A stretch of 56,272 bases of DNA from Clostridium sp. AM58-1XD (GCF_003464085.1 NZ_QSDR01000029.1:1-56272); one strand, 5' to 3'. Positions 27,185 to 36,176 are shown, numbered from the stretch's first letter. Notes: generated by a model from the letters alone, not told the origin. Program-made: numbers and translations.

Positions 27185-27636
27185 TCAAAGAGAACCCACA
27201 GGAAAAGACGGTTCTTTGTGTGCAGACAGGGGATTCCTGCTATGGTTTTGAACTTTCTGCGGTTACCAGAGTGATGCGGTCTCCTGCAATATCACCGCTG
27301 CCCTGGCTTCCGGAACATTATGAGGGGGTATGCATCTTATCAGGAGCAGTCCTTCCTGTTGCAGCATTAGACAGCCTGCAGGGGAAAAGGGAGGCGGAGA
27401 GGCCGGAGAAACAGGCGATTCTGGTTGTTCACAGTTCAGAATATGAATGTGGAATCCTGGTGGGGGAATCTCCGTTTCTCATTCGCGCAGCAGAATGTGA
27501 TAAACTGGAATGCACGGCGGCCTCGGTCACAGAAGGCGGACTCGTACTGAAGGAACAGTACCGCATGCCGTCGGAACGTATCGTAGAAATTGTAAACGTA
27601 GAAGAGACACTGAAAAATTTAGTGGTGTGCGAATAA
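27181..27636 (+). CDS. cheW: CheW coupling protein
   Basis: 151 residues, ATG overlapping the cheA stop. Canonical CheW order: CVQTGDSCYGFELSAVTRVM, SPLPWLPEHYEGVCILSGAVLPVAAL (written here as two parts, SPLPWLPEHY and EGVCILSGAVLP), and ECGILVGESPFLIRAAECD. It links the receptor to CheA. It is the most canonical of the three CheW-like genes and the last gene before a terminator. Confidence 0.88.
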   Translation: MIKENPQEKTVLCVQTGDSCYGFELSAVTRVMRSPAISPLPWLPEHYEGVCILSGAVLPVAALDSLQGKREAERPEKQAILVVHSSEYECGILVGESPFLIRAAECDKLECTAASVTEGGLVLKEQYRMPSERIVEIVNVEETLKNLVVCE

Positions 27637-27661
27637 GCATGCGAAAGAAACAGGTTGAAAG

Positions 27662-27707
27662 GGTGCTGAAAAAGAAGAAATTCGCTTTCGCAGTGCCTTT
27701 TTCTTTT
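27662..27707 (+). terminator. Terminator of the chemosensory operon
   Basis: GGTGCTG (27662-27668) pairs with CAGTGCC (27691-27697) using two G.U pairs, followed by TTTTTCTTTT (27698-27707). It lies 25 bases after cheW. Confidence 0.6.
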
Positions 27708-27796
27708 ATAAAAACTTTGTAATATTGCCATAAATTTACTCCTTTCAAAACGTATATATAACAGAAGGGAAATTCTACGCAGGGAGGTTGCAGCCG

Positions 27797-28336
27797 TTGA
27801 GTATGACTGACAATGAGTTTGATAAGAATATCGGACTGATCCGGCAGGGGAACCAGGAAGGCCTGAAGGCTATTTATGAAGCATATCTGCCGGCGGTCTA
27901 TTCTTCCGTTCTGGCCGTGCTTCACAATGAGCAGAGCGCTCAGGACGTGACGGCGGACTTCTTTATCAGGCTGTGGGAAATAGCTGGTCAGTACAGGCAG
28001 GGAGGAAAGCATAAAGCCTGGATGATGACGGTAGCTCATAATATGGCGGTGGACCACCTCAGAAAATACCGGCATGAAGAGCTGGTGGAGCAGGTTTCAG
28101 ACCTGCCTGAGAGCAGAACTGCCGCCATATCGGAAGAAGACCGTGTCTGCAGCGAATTGACCTTAAAACAGGCATTAGAGACGCTGGAGGAGGAAGAGAG
28201 GCAGATCGTCAACTTGAAAATTATGGGAGAACTGACTTTAAAGGAAATCTCCCAGATCATGAAAAAACCACTTGGAACCGTCGCATGGAAATACCGGGTT
28301 GCTTTAAATAAGTTAAAGAGGTGCCGATATGAGTAA
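27797..28336 (+). CDS. ECF-type RNA polymerase sigma factor
   Basis: About 179 residues. TTG 27797 is 9 bases after GGGAGG (27782-27787); ATG 27803 is the alternative. Region 2 (AIYEAYLPAVYSSVLAVL, AQDVTADFFIRLWE, HKAWMMTVAHNMAVDHLRK) and region 4 (TLEEEERQIVNLKIMGELT, LKEISQIMKKPLGTVAWKY) are complete. It overlaps the next gene by 8 bases, the usual sigma/anti-sigma arrangement. The regulon and inducing signal are unknown. Confidence 0.9.
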   Translation: MSMTDNEFDKNIGLIRQGNQEGLKAIYEAYLPAVYSSVLAVLHNEQSAQDVTADFFIRLWEIAGQYRQGGKHKAWMMTVAHNMAVDHLRKYRHEELVEQVSDLPESRTAAISEEDRVCSELTLKQALETLEEEERQIVNLKIMGELTLKEISQIMKKPLGTVAWKYRVALNKLKRCRYE

Positions 28337-29381
28337 GAACGATAAACTTAAAAAAGCATACAGGGATTTACAGCTGCAGGAAGCGCCTGATCTATGGGAA
28401 CGGATTGAGGGCGGCCTTAAGACGGAAGAAACCAGGCATGAGAATCAGCGGGCCGCCGTTTTTGCCAATGGAAGGAAACGGCAGCGGATGTATCAGATTG
28501 GAGCTGGTCTGGCCGCAGCATGCTGTCTTTTGTTTGTAGCAGGCAGTCTTTTTACAGGAAGAGAAGGGGCAGCCGATATGGCCGCAGCCGGGACGACGGC
28601 CTGGTCTGCAGCGGAAGCAGGTACGGAAGCTGCGGCGGAGACAGCAGCAGAGGCACATAAAGAAGCTGTTCCGGCCGATACAGCAGAGAAAATGCCGAAA
28701 GAAGCCGGCGTGCCATATGAAACAGCTGCAATGCCGGAATATGAGGATCACGCAGAAATCAGTGATTTGACGGGACTTCCGGGGATTATCCGGTATGAGA
28801 GTCTGGCGCTGGCAGGGACGGTTGTTCCTGTTCCGGATTCTGAAGCAGTATACGAACCGGCTGACAGCTATTACTTTACGGAAGACAGCCTCAGAGAAGC
28901 CAGCCTGCTGAGCCAGGCGGAGGTGACTGAGATTTCCTATGAGAAGGATTCGGCAGGACGGATTCAAAACGTGGTTTATGAAATGAACGTTGACAGGGTA
29001 TTGTATTCAGAAGACTATGTGAGCGAGGGACAGAGCATCCGGGTGAAAAGCCCTTTGGTAGGAAGCACAGCGGAGAACAGTATGCTTTATGAACTGAAGG
29101 AGGGCGGAACATATATACTTCCGCTGAAAGCAGAAGGCACAGAGTGGTGGCTGGCGTTCCCGTACGCACCTCAGATCGAGGTGACGGAGGACACCAGATA
29201 CCTGTTCCACAATGGCTGGAAGAGCCTGGTTGATGACAGGACTTCTGTCGTCGTGATGACGGCAAAAAAACAGGGAGACTGTTATTATGACCGCATGGTA
29301 CTGAGAGACGATTCTGAATTTCTTTCCAATCTGGCTGAGCTTACGGAGGCGAAGCGGAAGGAAGGAGAAAAGAGATTATGA
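28329..29381 (+). CDS. Probable membrane anti-sigma factor
   Basis: 350 residues. An N-terminal cytoplasmic part of about 55 residues, one membrane segment (about 57-76), an Ala/Glu-rich linker and a large extracytoplasmic domain (from about 135; SEVYEPADSYYFTEDSLREA-type sequence through GGTYILPLKAEGTEWWLAF). No zinc-binding HxxxCxxC motif is seen in the N-terminus. Position and topology suggest it holds the sigma factor until an outside signal is sensed. The function is inferred from context. Confidence 0.6.
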   Translation: MSKNDKLKKAYRDLQLQEAPDLWERIEGGLKTEETRHENQRAAVFANGRKRQRMYQIGAGLAAACCLLFVAGSLFTGREGAADMAAAGTTAWSAAEAGTEAAAETAAEAHKEAVPADTAEKMPKEAGVPYETAAMPEYEDHAEISDLTGLPGIIRYESLALAGTVVPVPDSEAVYEPADSYYFTEDSLREASLLSQAEVTEISYEKDSAGRIQNVVYEMNVDRVLYSEDYVSEGQSIRVKSPLVGSTAENSMLYELKEGGTYILPLKAEGTEWWLAFPYAPQIEVTEDTRYLFHNGWKSLVDDRTSVVVMTAKKQGDCYYDRMVLRDDSEFLSNLAELTEAKRKEGEKRL

Positions 29382-31072
29382 AAAAGAAACAGGTTATAGC
29401 AATTGGATTATCAGGAATAATAGCGGCTTCATCCATGACGGGGTGCGGTTCAGGATCAAAATCATCTGCTACCGCCGGGGCGGCGGACAGACCACAGGCG
29501 GCGGCAACACAAGCGTACAGTCCGCAGGAAACTTATATGACGGAAGCGGGTGCGGTAAACGGAGAGTCTGCCTATACCGGTATGGAAGCTGACGGCGGTA
29601 TGGCTTATGACCGCATGGCAGACAGGTACCAGAATGCCTACGGCGGGGAATACATGAATTCGGAAGAGTATCACGGCGTGGCAGAAAGCGGATTCAAGAA
29701 GGTGGAGGAACATCCCCTTTCCACTTTTTCTGTAGATGTGGATACGGCTTCCTACAGCAATATCAGGAGAATGATTACCAGGGGGGAAGAAATTCCTCAG
29801 GATGCGGTTCGTATAGAAGAAATGATTAACTATTTTAAATACGACTACAAAAAGCCGGAAGGAGATATACCATTTGCGGTGACGTCCGAGCTGTCGGACT
29901 GTCCATGGAATCCGGAACATCAGCTAATGCTGATCGGAATGCAGGCGAAAGAAATTGATTTTGACAACAGGCCGATGTCCAATCTCGTATTTCTGCTCGA
30001 CGTGTCCGGTTCCATGTACGATGAAGACAAACTTCCTCTGGTACAGAAGTCATTTTCCATGTTGACCGATGAACTGACGGAAAACGACAGGGTGTCGATC
30101 GTTACATATGCAGGCTATGAACAGGTGGTTCTGGAAGGCGCAAGAGGAGACGAAAAGGTTAAGATCAGAGAAGCTCTTGAGGGGCTGAATGCAGGCGGTT
30201 CCACGGCAGGAGAAGCCGGTATTAACATGGCGTATGAGATGGCGGAAAAATATTTTATCCCAGGGGGAAACAACCGTATGATTCTGGCTACGGACGGCGA
30301 TCTGAACGTAGGCGTCAGCAGTGAAGAGGGACTTACGAAGCTGATCGAGGAAAAAAGGAAAGGCGGAGTCCACCTGTCCGTACTCGGATTCGGTACGGGA
30401 AACATAAAAGATAACAAGATGGAAGCGCTGGCTGACAACGGCGACGGCAATTATGCATATATAGACAATCTTATGGAAGCAAAAAAGGTACTCGTAGAGG
30501 AGATGGGAGGCACGCTGCTCACCGTAGCTAAGGATGTGAAGATTCAGACGGAATTCAATCCGTCCCAGATTGCAGGATACCGGCTGATCGGATATGAAAA
30601 CAGAGCCCTTGCGGATGAGGATTTTGACGATGATTCGGTAGATGCCGGAGAAATCGGCGCAGGTCACCGCGTAACGGCGCTGTATGAGATCATAAGAGCC
30701 GGAACAAAAGTGCCTGGAGAAGTTCTGAAATACCAGAGCGGGGAAAAGGAGCAGAAAGAAACAGAAGAACAGACAGGCGGCGCTTTTGAAAATGAACTGA
30801 TGACGGTGAACATCAGGTACAAAGCGCCCAATGGAAAGGAAAGCAGGCTGATATCCGTACCGGTAAAAGACGAGACCTATCAAAAGGAGATGACGGATAA
30901 TCTGAAGTTCGCCGGAGCAGTGGCGGAATTCGGCATGCTGTTGAAAGACAGTTCTTATAAAGGAAATTCTTCATATGAGAATGTAATTGATCTTGTATCA
31001 GGAGTATCTCAAAAGGGCATGGATGATTACAAAGATGAATTTAAAAAGTTAGTTCTGCAGGTTATGGACTGA
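29378..31072 (+). CDS. VWA-domain lipoprotein (YfbK type)
   Basis: 564 residues. The lipobox Cys23 (SSMTGCGSG) predicts a membrane lipoprotein. A YfbK-type N-terminal domain (HPLSTFSVDVDTASYSNIRR, EMINYFKYDY) precedes a von Willebrand A domain with an intact metal site beginning at Asp208 (DVSGSM) and ATDGDLNVG. A DUF3520-like C-terminal region follows. The start overlaps the anti-sigma gene by 4 bases. VWA domains bind protein partners, so this could be a ligand, client or sensor for the sigma system. Its biochemical role is not known. Confidence 0.85.
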   Translation: MKKKQVIAIGLSGIIAASSMTGCGSGSKSSATAGAADRPQAAATQAYSPQETYMTEAGAVNGESAYTGMEADGGMAYDRMADRYQNAYGGEYMNSEEYHGVAESGFKKVEEHPLSTFSVDVDTASYSNIRRMITRGEEIPQDAVRIEEMINYFKYDYKKPEGDIPFAVTSELSDCPWNPEHQLMLIGMQAKEIDFDNRPMSNLVFLLDVSGSMYDEDKLPLVQKSFSMLTDELTENDRVSIVTYAGYEQVVLEGARGDEKVKIREALEGLNAGGSTAGEAGINMAYEMAEKYFIPGGNNRMILATDGDLNVGVSSEEGLTKLIEEKRKGGVHLSVLGFGTGNIKDNKMEALADNGDGNYAYIDNLMEAKKVLVEEMGGTLLTVAKDVKIQTEFNPSQIAGYRLIGYENRALADEDFDDDSVDAGEIGAGHRVTALYEIIRAGTKVPGEVLKYQSGEKEQKETEEQTGGAFENELMTVNIRYKAPNGKESRLISVPVKDETYQKEMTDNLKFAGAVAEFGMLLKDSSYKGNSSYENVIDLVSGVSQKGMDDYKDEFKKLVLQVMD

Positions 31073-31300
31073 TTCATGCAGCACCCTCTGCATTTGTATA
31101 AAATATCTGGAAGACGCCCTGTTGACCGGTATAAAAAAACTTTTGAAGCCGTATGGGATGCCGGGGCTGCGTTTGGGCCGCCGGCCGATGGGCATACTGA
31201 TATGATCGAGAGAGCCAGACGGATCGGAATACGCTATGTTCTGCCTGCAAGACGATACGGTGCGGAAAGAAAAAAATGTTGAGAACAGCATAAGAGACTA

Positions 31301-31338
31301 TTGATTTAAACTTTCGTTTGTTGTACTATATATTGTGT
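31301..31338 (+). promoter_or_regulatory. nrdJ promoter with overlapping NrdR box
   Basis: TTGATT (31301-31306), a 17-base spacer and TACTAT (31324-31329) form a sigma-A promoter. The 16 bases 31323-31338 match the NrdR operator consensus (ACACTATATATAGTGT) at 13 positions and cover the -10 element. NrdR represses ribonucleotide reductase genes through such boxes when dATP is plentiful. A clear second box in the usual tandem position was not found. Confidence 0.65.
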
Positions 31339-31498
31339 TCTGGCATTACTGATATAACAAAATATGCTAAATATACATAAGCCGAGTTCCCGGCATAAGA
31401 CTGCGGGGGCTGGCCCCGCAGGCGGTCGGAAAAGTCAGGCAGGCATAGTCCCGGCCTGCAGGCCGGGCGGGAAACTATGATTTCAGGAGGAATACTTT
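31339..31498 (+). ncRNA. GC-rich structured leader of nrdJ, class unknown
   Basis: Successive stems are visible: GCCG/CGGC (31381-31394), TGCGGGG/CCCCGCA (31402-31420), CATAGT/ACTATG (31444-31479), and inside the last a CCCGGCC/GGCCGGG hairpin (31450-31467). AGGAGG follows at 31485-31490. No terminator is present, so any control would be translational. A cobalamin riboswitch would make sense for a B12-dependent enzyme, and AAGTCAGGCAGG at 31431 faintly recalls the B12 box, but the rest of that consensus is missing. Confidence 0.35.
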
Positions 31499-33841
31499 AT
31501 GAATGTACGTAAACGCAGTGGAAAGATCGTGCCCTTTGAGGCGAAATTTATTTTCCGTGCCATCATGCTGGCTTCAGCCGCAGCCGGGCAGCCGGATTCC
31601 GAGATTGTACAGAAGACAGCTGATATCGTAACCGCAAAGCTGGAAGCAGCAGGAAAAGATATTGTGGATATCGAAAAGATCCAGGATACGGTAGAAGAGA
31701 CGCTGTTTGACCAGAAGCTGTATCAGACGGCCAGGTCCTATATTATGTACCGTATTGAGAAGGAAAAGGAGAGAACGAACGGCACATGGGAGGAAGGGCT
31801 TTTGTCCAGAGAGTTTTTAAGCCCTTACAAACACTCGCCGAATCCTATGGAACAGCTGGGGTCCTTTGTCTATACGAGAACATATTCCCGATACCTGCGC
31901 AAATTCGGACGGCGGGAATTCTGGTGGGAAACGGTACGGCGTGCGGTAGAATACAACTGTTCGCTGGCGCCTACGAGCCGGGAGGAGGCAGAAAAACTGT
32001 ATGACAATATCTATCATCTGAGGCAGTTTTTATCAGGCCGTACGCTGTGGGTAGGCAATACGCCTGTAGCGACAGCTTATCCGATTGCCAATTACAACTG
32101 TGCGTTTGAAGTCATTGATGACTTTAAGGCATTTCATGATCTGTTCTATCTGCTGATGGTGGGAAGCGGAGTGGGAGTGCGCGTGCTGGGAGAGGACGCG
32201 GCACGTCTGCCCCAGATCCGAACGGATATGGAAATACTTCATAAAGCGTATGAGGCGCGGCCGATGTCAGAGCGCCTGGAGTATACCGACATTACATTTA
32301 CCCACGATACGGCTACGGTATCCATCGGGGATTCGAAAGAAGGATGGGCTCAGGCACTGGACCATTACTTTGATATTCTTACAAACAGAGAGTATTCCAA
32401 GATTCAGAAGATTATTGTCATTTATGATTCTATCCGGCCAAGGGGAGAGCGTCTGAAGAACTTCGGAGGAACAGCCAGCGGCTATGAATCCATGATGGCA
32501 ATGCTGGCTAAAATTCATAAAGTCGTCAGGGCTGCAGGGGCGCGTGACAAAGCAGTCCGCACACAGCTGAAACCGATTGACCTTTTGGATATCGCCAATA
32601 TTATCGGCGAAAATGTCGTATCAGGGGGAGTGCGCCGGACTTCGGAAATCGGTCTGATCGATGCAGATGACGAACTGTGCGTCGGGGCAAAGAGCAGCCT
32701 GTACCGTCAGATAAACGGACGGTGGGAACTGGATCAATCGATATCCCATCGCCAGATGAGCAATAATTCCATATATTACAGAAGCAGACCTACACGCGAG
32801 AAGCTTCACTGGCACCTTCAGCAGATGCGCTATTCAGGAGAACCAGGCTGGGTCAATGAAGAGGCAGGGAGGAAAAGACGGCCGAATTTTAACGGCTGCA
32901 ATCCGTGCGGAGAGATTCTGCTGGACAGCCATGGCCTGTGCAATCTGACCACGGTAAATGTGATGGGATTTGTTCAGGATGGAAAGCTGGATGTAAAGGA
33001 ACTTCTGAAGGCTCAGAAACTGTCAGCCAAGGCAGGCTACAGGATGACATGTCAGGAACTGGAAATGCACAGATGGAATGAAGTGCAGAAGAGGGACAGA
33101 CTGCTGGGATGTTCACTTACCGGATGGCAGGATATGGTAAACGCTACGGGGATGAGCCGCGGCGAGCAGGCAGACCTTCTGGAAAAACTGCGTGCGGCTG
33201 CTCATGAAGCGGCTGAATCCACAGCGGACCGTTTGGGTGGAAAGAAACCGCTTCTCATAACAACGGTTAAACCGGAGGGAAGTCTTTCCCTGCTTCCGAC
33301 TGTATCCAGCGGTGTGCATTATTCCCATGCGCCGTTCTATATCAGACGCGTGCGCATTACGGCGACAGATCCACTCTGCAGGGTATGTGAAGACCTGGGA
33401 TATCCGGTGCTTCCGGAGGTGGGACAGAATCCGGATGACCCGACTACAAAAGTAGTTGAGTTTCCTGTGAAGGCTCCGGCCGGCCGTGTGAAAGCGGACG
33501 TTTCCGCGATTGAACAGTTGGAGAATTACAAGATGTTTATGCAGCATTATGTAGACCACAACTGCTCCATAACCGTCCATGTCCGCGATCATGAGTGGGA
33601 GGAAGTAGAACAATGGGTATGGGATAACTGGGATGACGTGGTTGCGCTTTCTTTCCTGAGCTATGATGACAGTTTTTACGAACTGCTGCCTTATGAAGCC
33701 ATAACAGAGGAAGAATATGAACAGCGCAAGTCCTGGATGAGGCCGTTTAACCCGTCTCTTCTGTCCAAATACGAGCATGAAGAAACAGAACTGGATATCG
33801 GGGATTCTGAATGTACAGGCGGGGTGTGTCCGGTACGATAA
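31499..33841 (+). CDS. nrdJ: Adenosylcobalamin-dependent ribonucleotide reductase
   Basis: 780 residues; ATG 31499 is 8 bases after AGGAGG. It makes deoxyribonucleotides using coenzyme B12 and works with or without oxygen. The N-terminus is an ATP-cone (VRKRSGKIVPFEAKFIFRAI), an allosteric domain. The core has GSGVGVRVLGED, VVSGGVRRTSEIGLID, the active-site NPCGEILLD and LCNLTTVNVM. KPEGSLSLLPTVSSGVHYSH forms the substrate-phosphate region. The C-terminal tail ECTGGVCPV carries the redox cysteine pair. It appears to be a single-gene unit. Confidence 0.92.
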   Translation: MNVRKRSGKIVPFEAKFIFRAIMLASAAAGQPDSEIVQKTADIVTAKLEAAGKDIVDIEKIQDTVEETLFDQKLYQTARSYIMYRIEKEKERTNGTWEEGLLSREFLSPYKHSPNPMEQLGSFVYTRTYSRYLRKFGRREFWWETVRRAVEYNCSLAPTSREEAEKLYDNIYHLRQFLSGRTLWVGNTPVATAYPIANYNCAFEVIDDFKAFHDLFYLLMVGSGVGVRVLGEDAARLPQIRTDMEILHKAYEARPMSERLEYTDITFTHDTATVSIGDSKEGWAQALDHYFDILTNREYSKIQKIIVIYDSIRPRGERLKNFGGTASGYESMMAMLAKIHKVVRAAGARDKAVRTQLKPIDLLDIANIIGENVVSGGVRRTSEIGLIDADDELCVGAKSSLYRQINGRWELDQSISHRQMSNNSIYYRSRPTREKLHWHLQQMRYSGEPGWVNEEAGRKRRPNFNGCNPCGEILLDSHGLCNLTTVNVMGFVQDGKLDVKELLKAQKLSAKAGYRMTCQELEMHRWNEVQKRDRLLGCSLTGWQDMVNATGMSRGEQADLLEKLRAAAHEAAESTADRLGGKKPLLITTVKPEGSLSLLPTVSSGVHYSHAPFYIRRVRITATDPLCRVCEDLGYPVLPEVGQNPDDPTTKVVEFPVKAPAGRVKADVSAIEQLENYKMFMQHYVDHNCSITVHVRDHEWEEVEQWVWDNWDDVVALSFLSYDDSFYELLPYEAITEEEYEQRKSWMRPFNPSLLSKYEHEETELDIGDSECTGGVCPVR

Positions 33842-33884
33842 CCATTAGATAAAGAAACTATCAGATAAAGAAAAGAATGGAAGG

Positions 33885-34005
33885 CGAGGATGTTGCAAAA
33901 AGGAATAGAGCATTGCCGCTGATATCAGATGCAGTGACTTGGCCACTGCCTGGAACGAAATCTGGTATCGGCAGCAATGCGGATTCGACTTTTGCAACAC
34001 CCTCG
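33885..34005. repeat. Palindromic repeat copy B
   Basis: Copy B, in opposite orientation to A, D and E. Outer arms 33885-33900 and 33990-34005 pair over 16 bases with one mismatch and include GTTGCAAAA/TTTTGCAAC. Core arms 33911-33930 and 33960-33979 pair over 20 bases with three non-Watson-Crick positions. An apical stem GCAGTG/CACTGC caps the structure. It fills the gap between the convergent nrdJ and murI genes, which suggests a two-way terminator. Confidence 0.8.
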
Positions 34006-34012
34006 TTTGTTC

Positions 34013-34804
34013 TTAAAGCCGATATACCTTCTCCAGCTGTTCCATATAAAAACGGATTCTTTCCAGCTGGTTTTCTCCGGCAGGGACGCCGGAAAAATAA
34101 TACTCTGCCGATGGCGGAGCCGGCAGACTAAGAGCTGGTCCGGAGGCTGAGGGCAGACTCCGGACCAGCTGGCGGACAGTTCCTTCATTTCCGTCGATAA
34201 AATGAACGGGATTGGGGAAAAGGCGGAGGAGCCGTTCTTTAAAATAATTAAAATGGGTGCAGCCTAATACAAAGGAAGAGTACTCTTCCAGGCGGTATCC
34301 ACGAAATGCTTCTTTCAGATAATCATCAACTGCAGATGAAGTAAAGTCTCCGCGCTCGGCAAAACGGACGAGTCCCGGAAGGGGAATCAGATCCACATGG
34401 TGCTCCTGGTCCACCTGATCTAAAAGGGTGTGCAATTTATTTCCGGCAATCGTGACAGGAGTTGCGGCCGCTATAATCCGTTTCTCTGGAATGCTGCAGG
34501 TTTCCACGGCCTTTTTTACGGCCGGTTCCATACCTATGATGGGAACCGGGAACGAACTGCGAAATTCCCTGGTCGAAACGCTGGTGGCCGTGTTGCAAGC
34601 GATGACAATGGCATCCACATCCTTGCGGATCAGAAAATGAATGATTTCCTTTACGTATCCTCTGATCTGATCCGCACTTTTTTCCCCGTAGGGGACGTGC
34701 ATTTCATCCGAATAATATATGAACTGACCATCAGGAATGACCTTCTGTGCATGATGAAGAACGGACAGCCCGCCGATTCCTGAATCAAAAATTCCTATTT
34801 TCAT
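34013..34804 (-). CDS. murI: Glutamate racemase
   Basis: About 263 residues. The start is the CAT at 34802-34804, with GAGG about 9 bases upstream on the minus strand; the open frame extends further but lacks a better site. It converts L- to D-glutamate for peptidoglycan. The catalytic cysteines are in VIACNTATSVS and FVLGCTHFNYF. The N-terminal IGIFDSGIGGLSVL and YYSDEMHVPYGEK are family signatures. It is transcribed alone, toward nrdJ. Confidence 0.93.
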   Translation of the reverse strand: MKIGIFDSGIGGLSVLHHAQKVIPDGQFIYYSDEMHVPYGEKSADQIRGYVKEIIHFLIRKDVDAIVIACNTATSVSTREFRSSFPVPIIGMEPAVKKAVETCSIPEKRIIAAATPVTIAGNKLHTLLDQVDQEHHVDLIPLPGLVRFAERGDFTSSAVDDYLKEAFRGYRLEEYSSFVLGCTHFNYFKERLLRLFPNPVHFIDGNEGTVRQLVRSLPSASGPALSLPAPPSAEYYFSGVPAGENQLERIRFYMEQLEKVYRL

Positions 34805-35125
34805 CTGTATTTCCTCACATATAGCATAAATTAGGCAAAACCGCACCGGGTTATATGACTTACATCATGTTCGTAGTTACCTTACCAAGTGGTCTTGTTA
34901 TACCATATCTGCGCTGCAGATATGATCGCCCTGCGGTCATTATACCACAAAACAGGAAATTGGGAACGGCGGCAATCGATTTGTTTATCACAGGAGGACG
35001 AAATATTGTTGACGGAAGGAAGACGGGGGAGTAGGATAAAAAGAGAATGGCAGAGACGGCAGCAAGTGAGTAAGCCAGAATAGGCGGATGAGCCTGCTGC
35101 AGGATAAAACAGGAGGGATTGTGCA
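34805..35125. other. Divergent intergenic region between murI and panE-like gene
   Basis: No gene is convincing here. A perfect 9-bp hairpin (CATATCTGC 34904-34912, GCAGATATG 34916-34924) is followed by a second stem (ATGATCGC/GCGGTCAT, 34922-34940). TTATACCA occurs on both sides (34899-34906 and 34939-34948 region), and ACCAAGTGGT lies just upstream, so a regulator-binding cluster is possible. AGGAGGG at 35111-35117 serves the next gene. Confidence 0.35.
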
Positions 35126-36049
35126 GTGAAGAAACTGAATCATGTTACAATAGTCGGAATGGGAGCGCTGGGGATTTTGTTCGGAGAATATTTTGCAAGA
35201 ACCATGGGCAGCGAAGCAGTTACATTTCTGGCAGATGAGGAGCGGATTGCCAGGTACGGAAAGGAAATGATAAGCTGTAACGGAAAGGAATGCCGGTTCC
35301 AGCTGAAGACTCCGGATGCGGCGGCACAGGCGGAGCTCCTGGTTTTTGCTGTGAAGGCGACCGCGCTGCCAGCTGCAGTGCATATGGCTGAGAAATGTGT
35401 TGGCGGGGATACCGTAATCCTGTCTCTTCTGAACGGGATTTCCAGTGAAGAATACATAGAAAAAGAACTGGGAAAGGGTACGGTTCTTTCCTGTGTCGCA
35501 CAGGGAATGGATGCGGTGAAGAACGGAGGAAGGCTGACCTATTCCCACATGGGAAAACTGTGTATCGGCATTTCGAAATCAGAGGAGGAAAAGAGGCCGC
35601 AGCTTGAACGGGTCAGAGAACTGTTTGACCGGATTGAGCTTCCCTATACGCTGGAAGAAGATATCATACACCGGATGTGGAGCAAGTGGATGCTGAACGT
35701 GGGAGTGAACCAGACGGTAATGGTAGAGGAAGGAACTTACAGAACGGTTCAGGAGCCTGGGAAAGCCAGAGATCTGATGAAGGCGGCTATGCGGGAAGTG
35801 ATTATGATTGCAGAGAAAGAGGGCGTATCCGTGACGGAAAAAGATCTGGATGAATACACGGCTCTTGTAGACAGCCTTTCCCCTGATGGAATGCCTTCCA
35901 TGCGCCAGGACGGAATGGCCGGCCGGTTGACCGAAGTGGAGCTGTTTGCAGGCACGGTGCTGAAAAAAGCGGAGCAATACGGACTGGAAGCGCCTGTAAA
36001 CCGGGAGCTTTACGACAGGGTAAAGTATTTGGAGTCACAGTATAAATAA
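35126..36049 (+). CDS. Ketopantoate reductase-family oxidoreductase
   Basis: 307 residues from GTG 35126, 8 bases after AGGAGGG. An N-terminal NAD(P)-binding Rossmann fold (VTIVGMGALGILFGEYFA) and the ApbA/PanE C-terminal helical domain (MWSKWMLNVGVNQTVMV, TEVELFAGTVLKKAEQYG) are clear. The family reduces 2-dehydropantoate to pantoate with NADPH for coenzyme A. Many clostridial genomes carry several paralogues of uncertain substrate, and no other pantothenate gene is nearby, so PanE itself is only a likely assignment. Confidence 0.8.
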   Translation: MKKLNHVTIVGMGALGILFGEYFARTMGSEAVTFLADEERIARYGKEMISCNGKECRFQLKTPDAAAQAELLVFAVKATALPAAVHMAEKCVGGDTVILSLLNGISSEEYIEKELGKGTVLSCVAQGMDAVKNGGRLTYSHMGKLCIGISKSEEEKRPQLERVRELFDRIELPYTLEEDIIHRMWSKWMLNVGVNQTVMVEEGTYRTVQEPGKARDLMKAAMREVIMIAEKEGVSVTEKDLDEYTALVDSLSPDGMPSMRQDGMAGRLTEVELFAGTVLKKAEQYGLEAPVNRELYDRVKYLESQYK

Positions 36050-36104
36050 AAGAAATATCATTGATCCATTTGATGAATTTGTAAATAGGACACAAAAAGA
36101 AAAC

Positions 36105-36176
36105 GAACAGCCTCTGATATCAGATGCAGTTCTCCGGCTGCTGCCGTGGGACCAATTCTGGTATCAGAGGCTGTTC
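36105..36176. repeat. Palindromic repeat copy C
   Basis: Copy C, with arms 36105-36124 and 36157-36176 almost fully complementary over 20 bases (one mismatch). The centre is diverged from the other copies but keeps the GATACCAGA/TCTGATATC core when read on the minus strand. It separates two convergent genes and ends one base before the MerR gene stop at 36177. A-rich sequence on its left and T-rich on its right fit termination in both directions. Confidence 0.8.

Noticed and set aside
31076..31282. A 68-codon frame between the VWA gene and nrdJ
   Set aside because: No ribosome site, no family resemblance, Arg/Pro-rich composition typical of chance frames, and it runs toward the nrdJ promoter.
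31381..31498. Cobalamin riboswitch ahead of nrdJ
   Set aside because: Only a weak B12-box-like stretch is present and the rest of the consensus core is missing; kept as an unclassified structured leader.
34889..35083. A 64-codon frame ahead of the panE-like gene
   Set aside because: Very basic composition, no ribosome site, and it covers the hairpin cluster of the regulatory gap.
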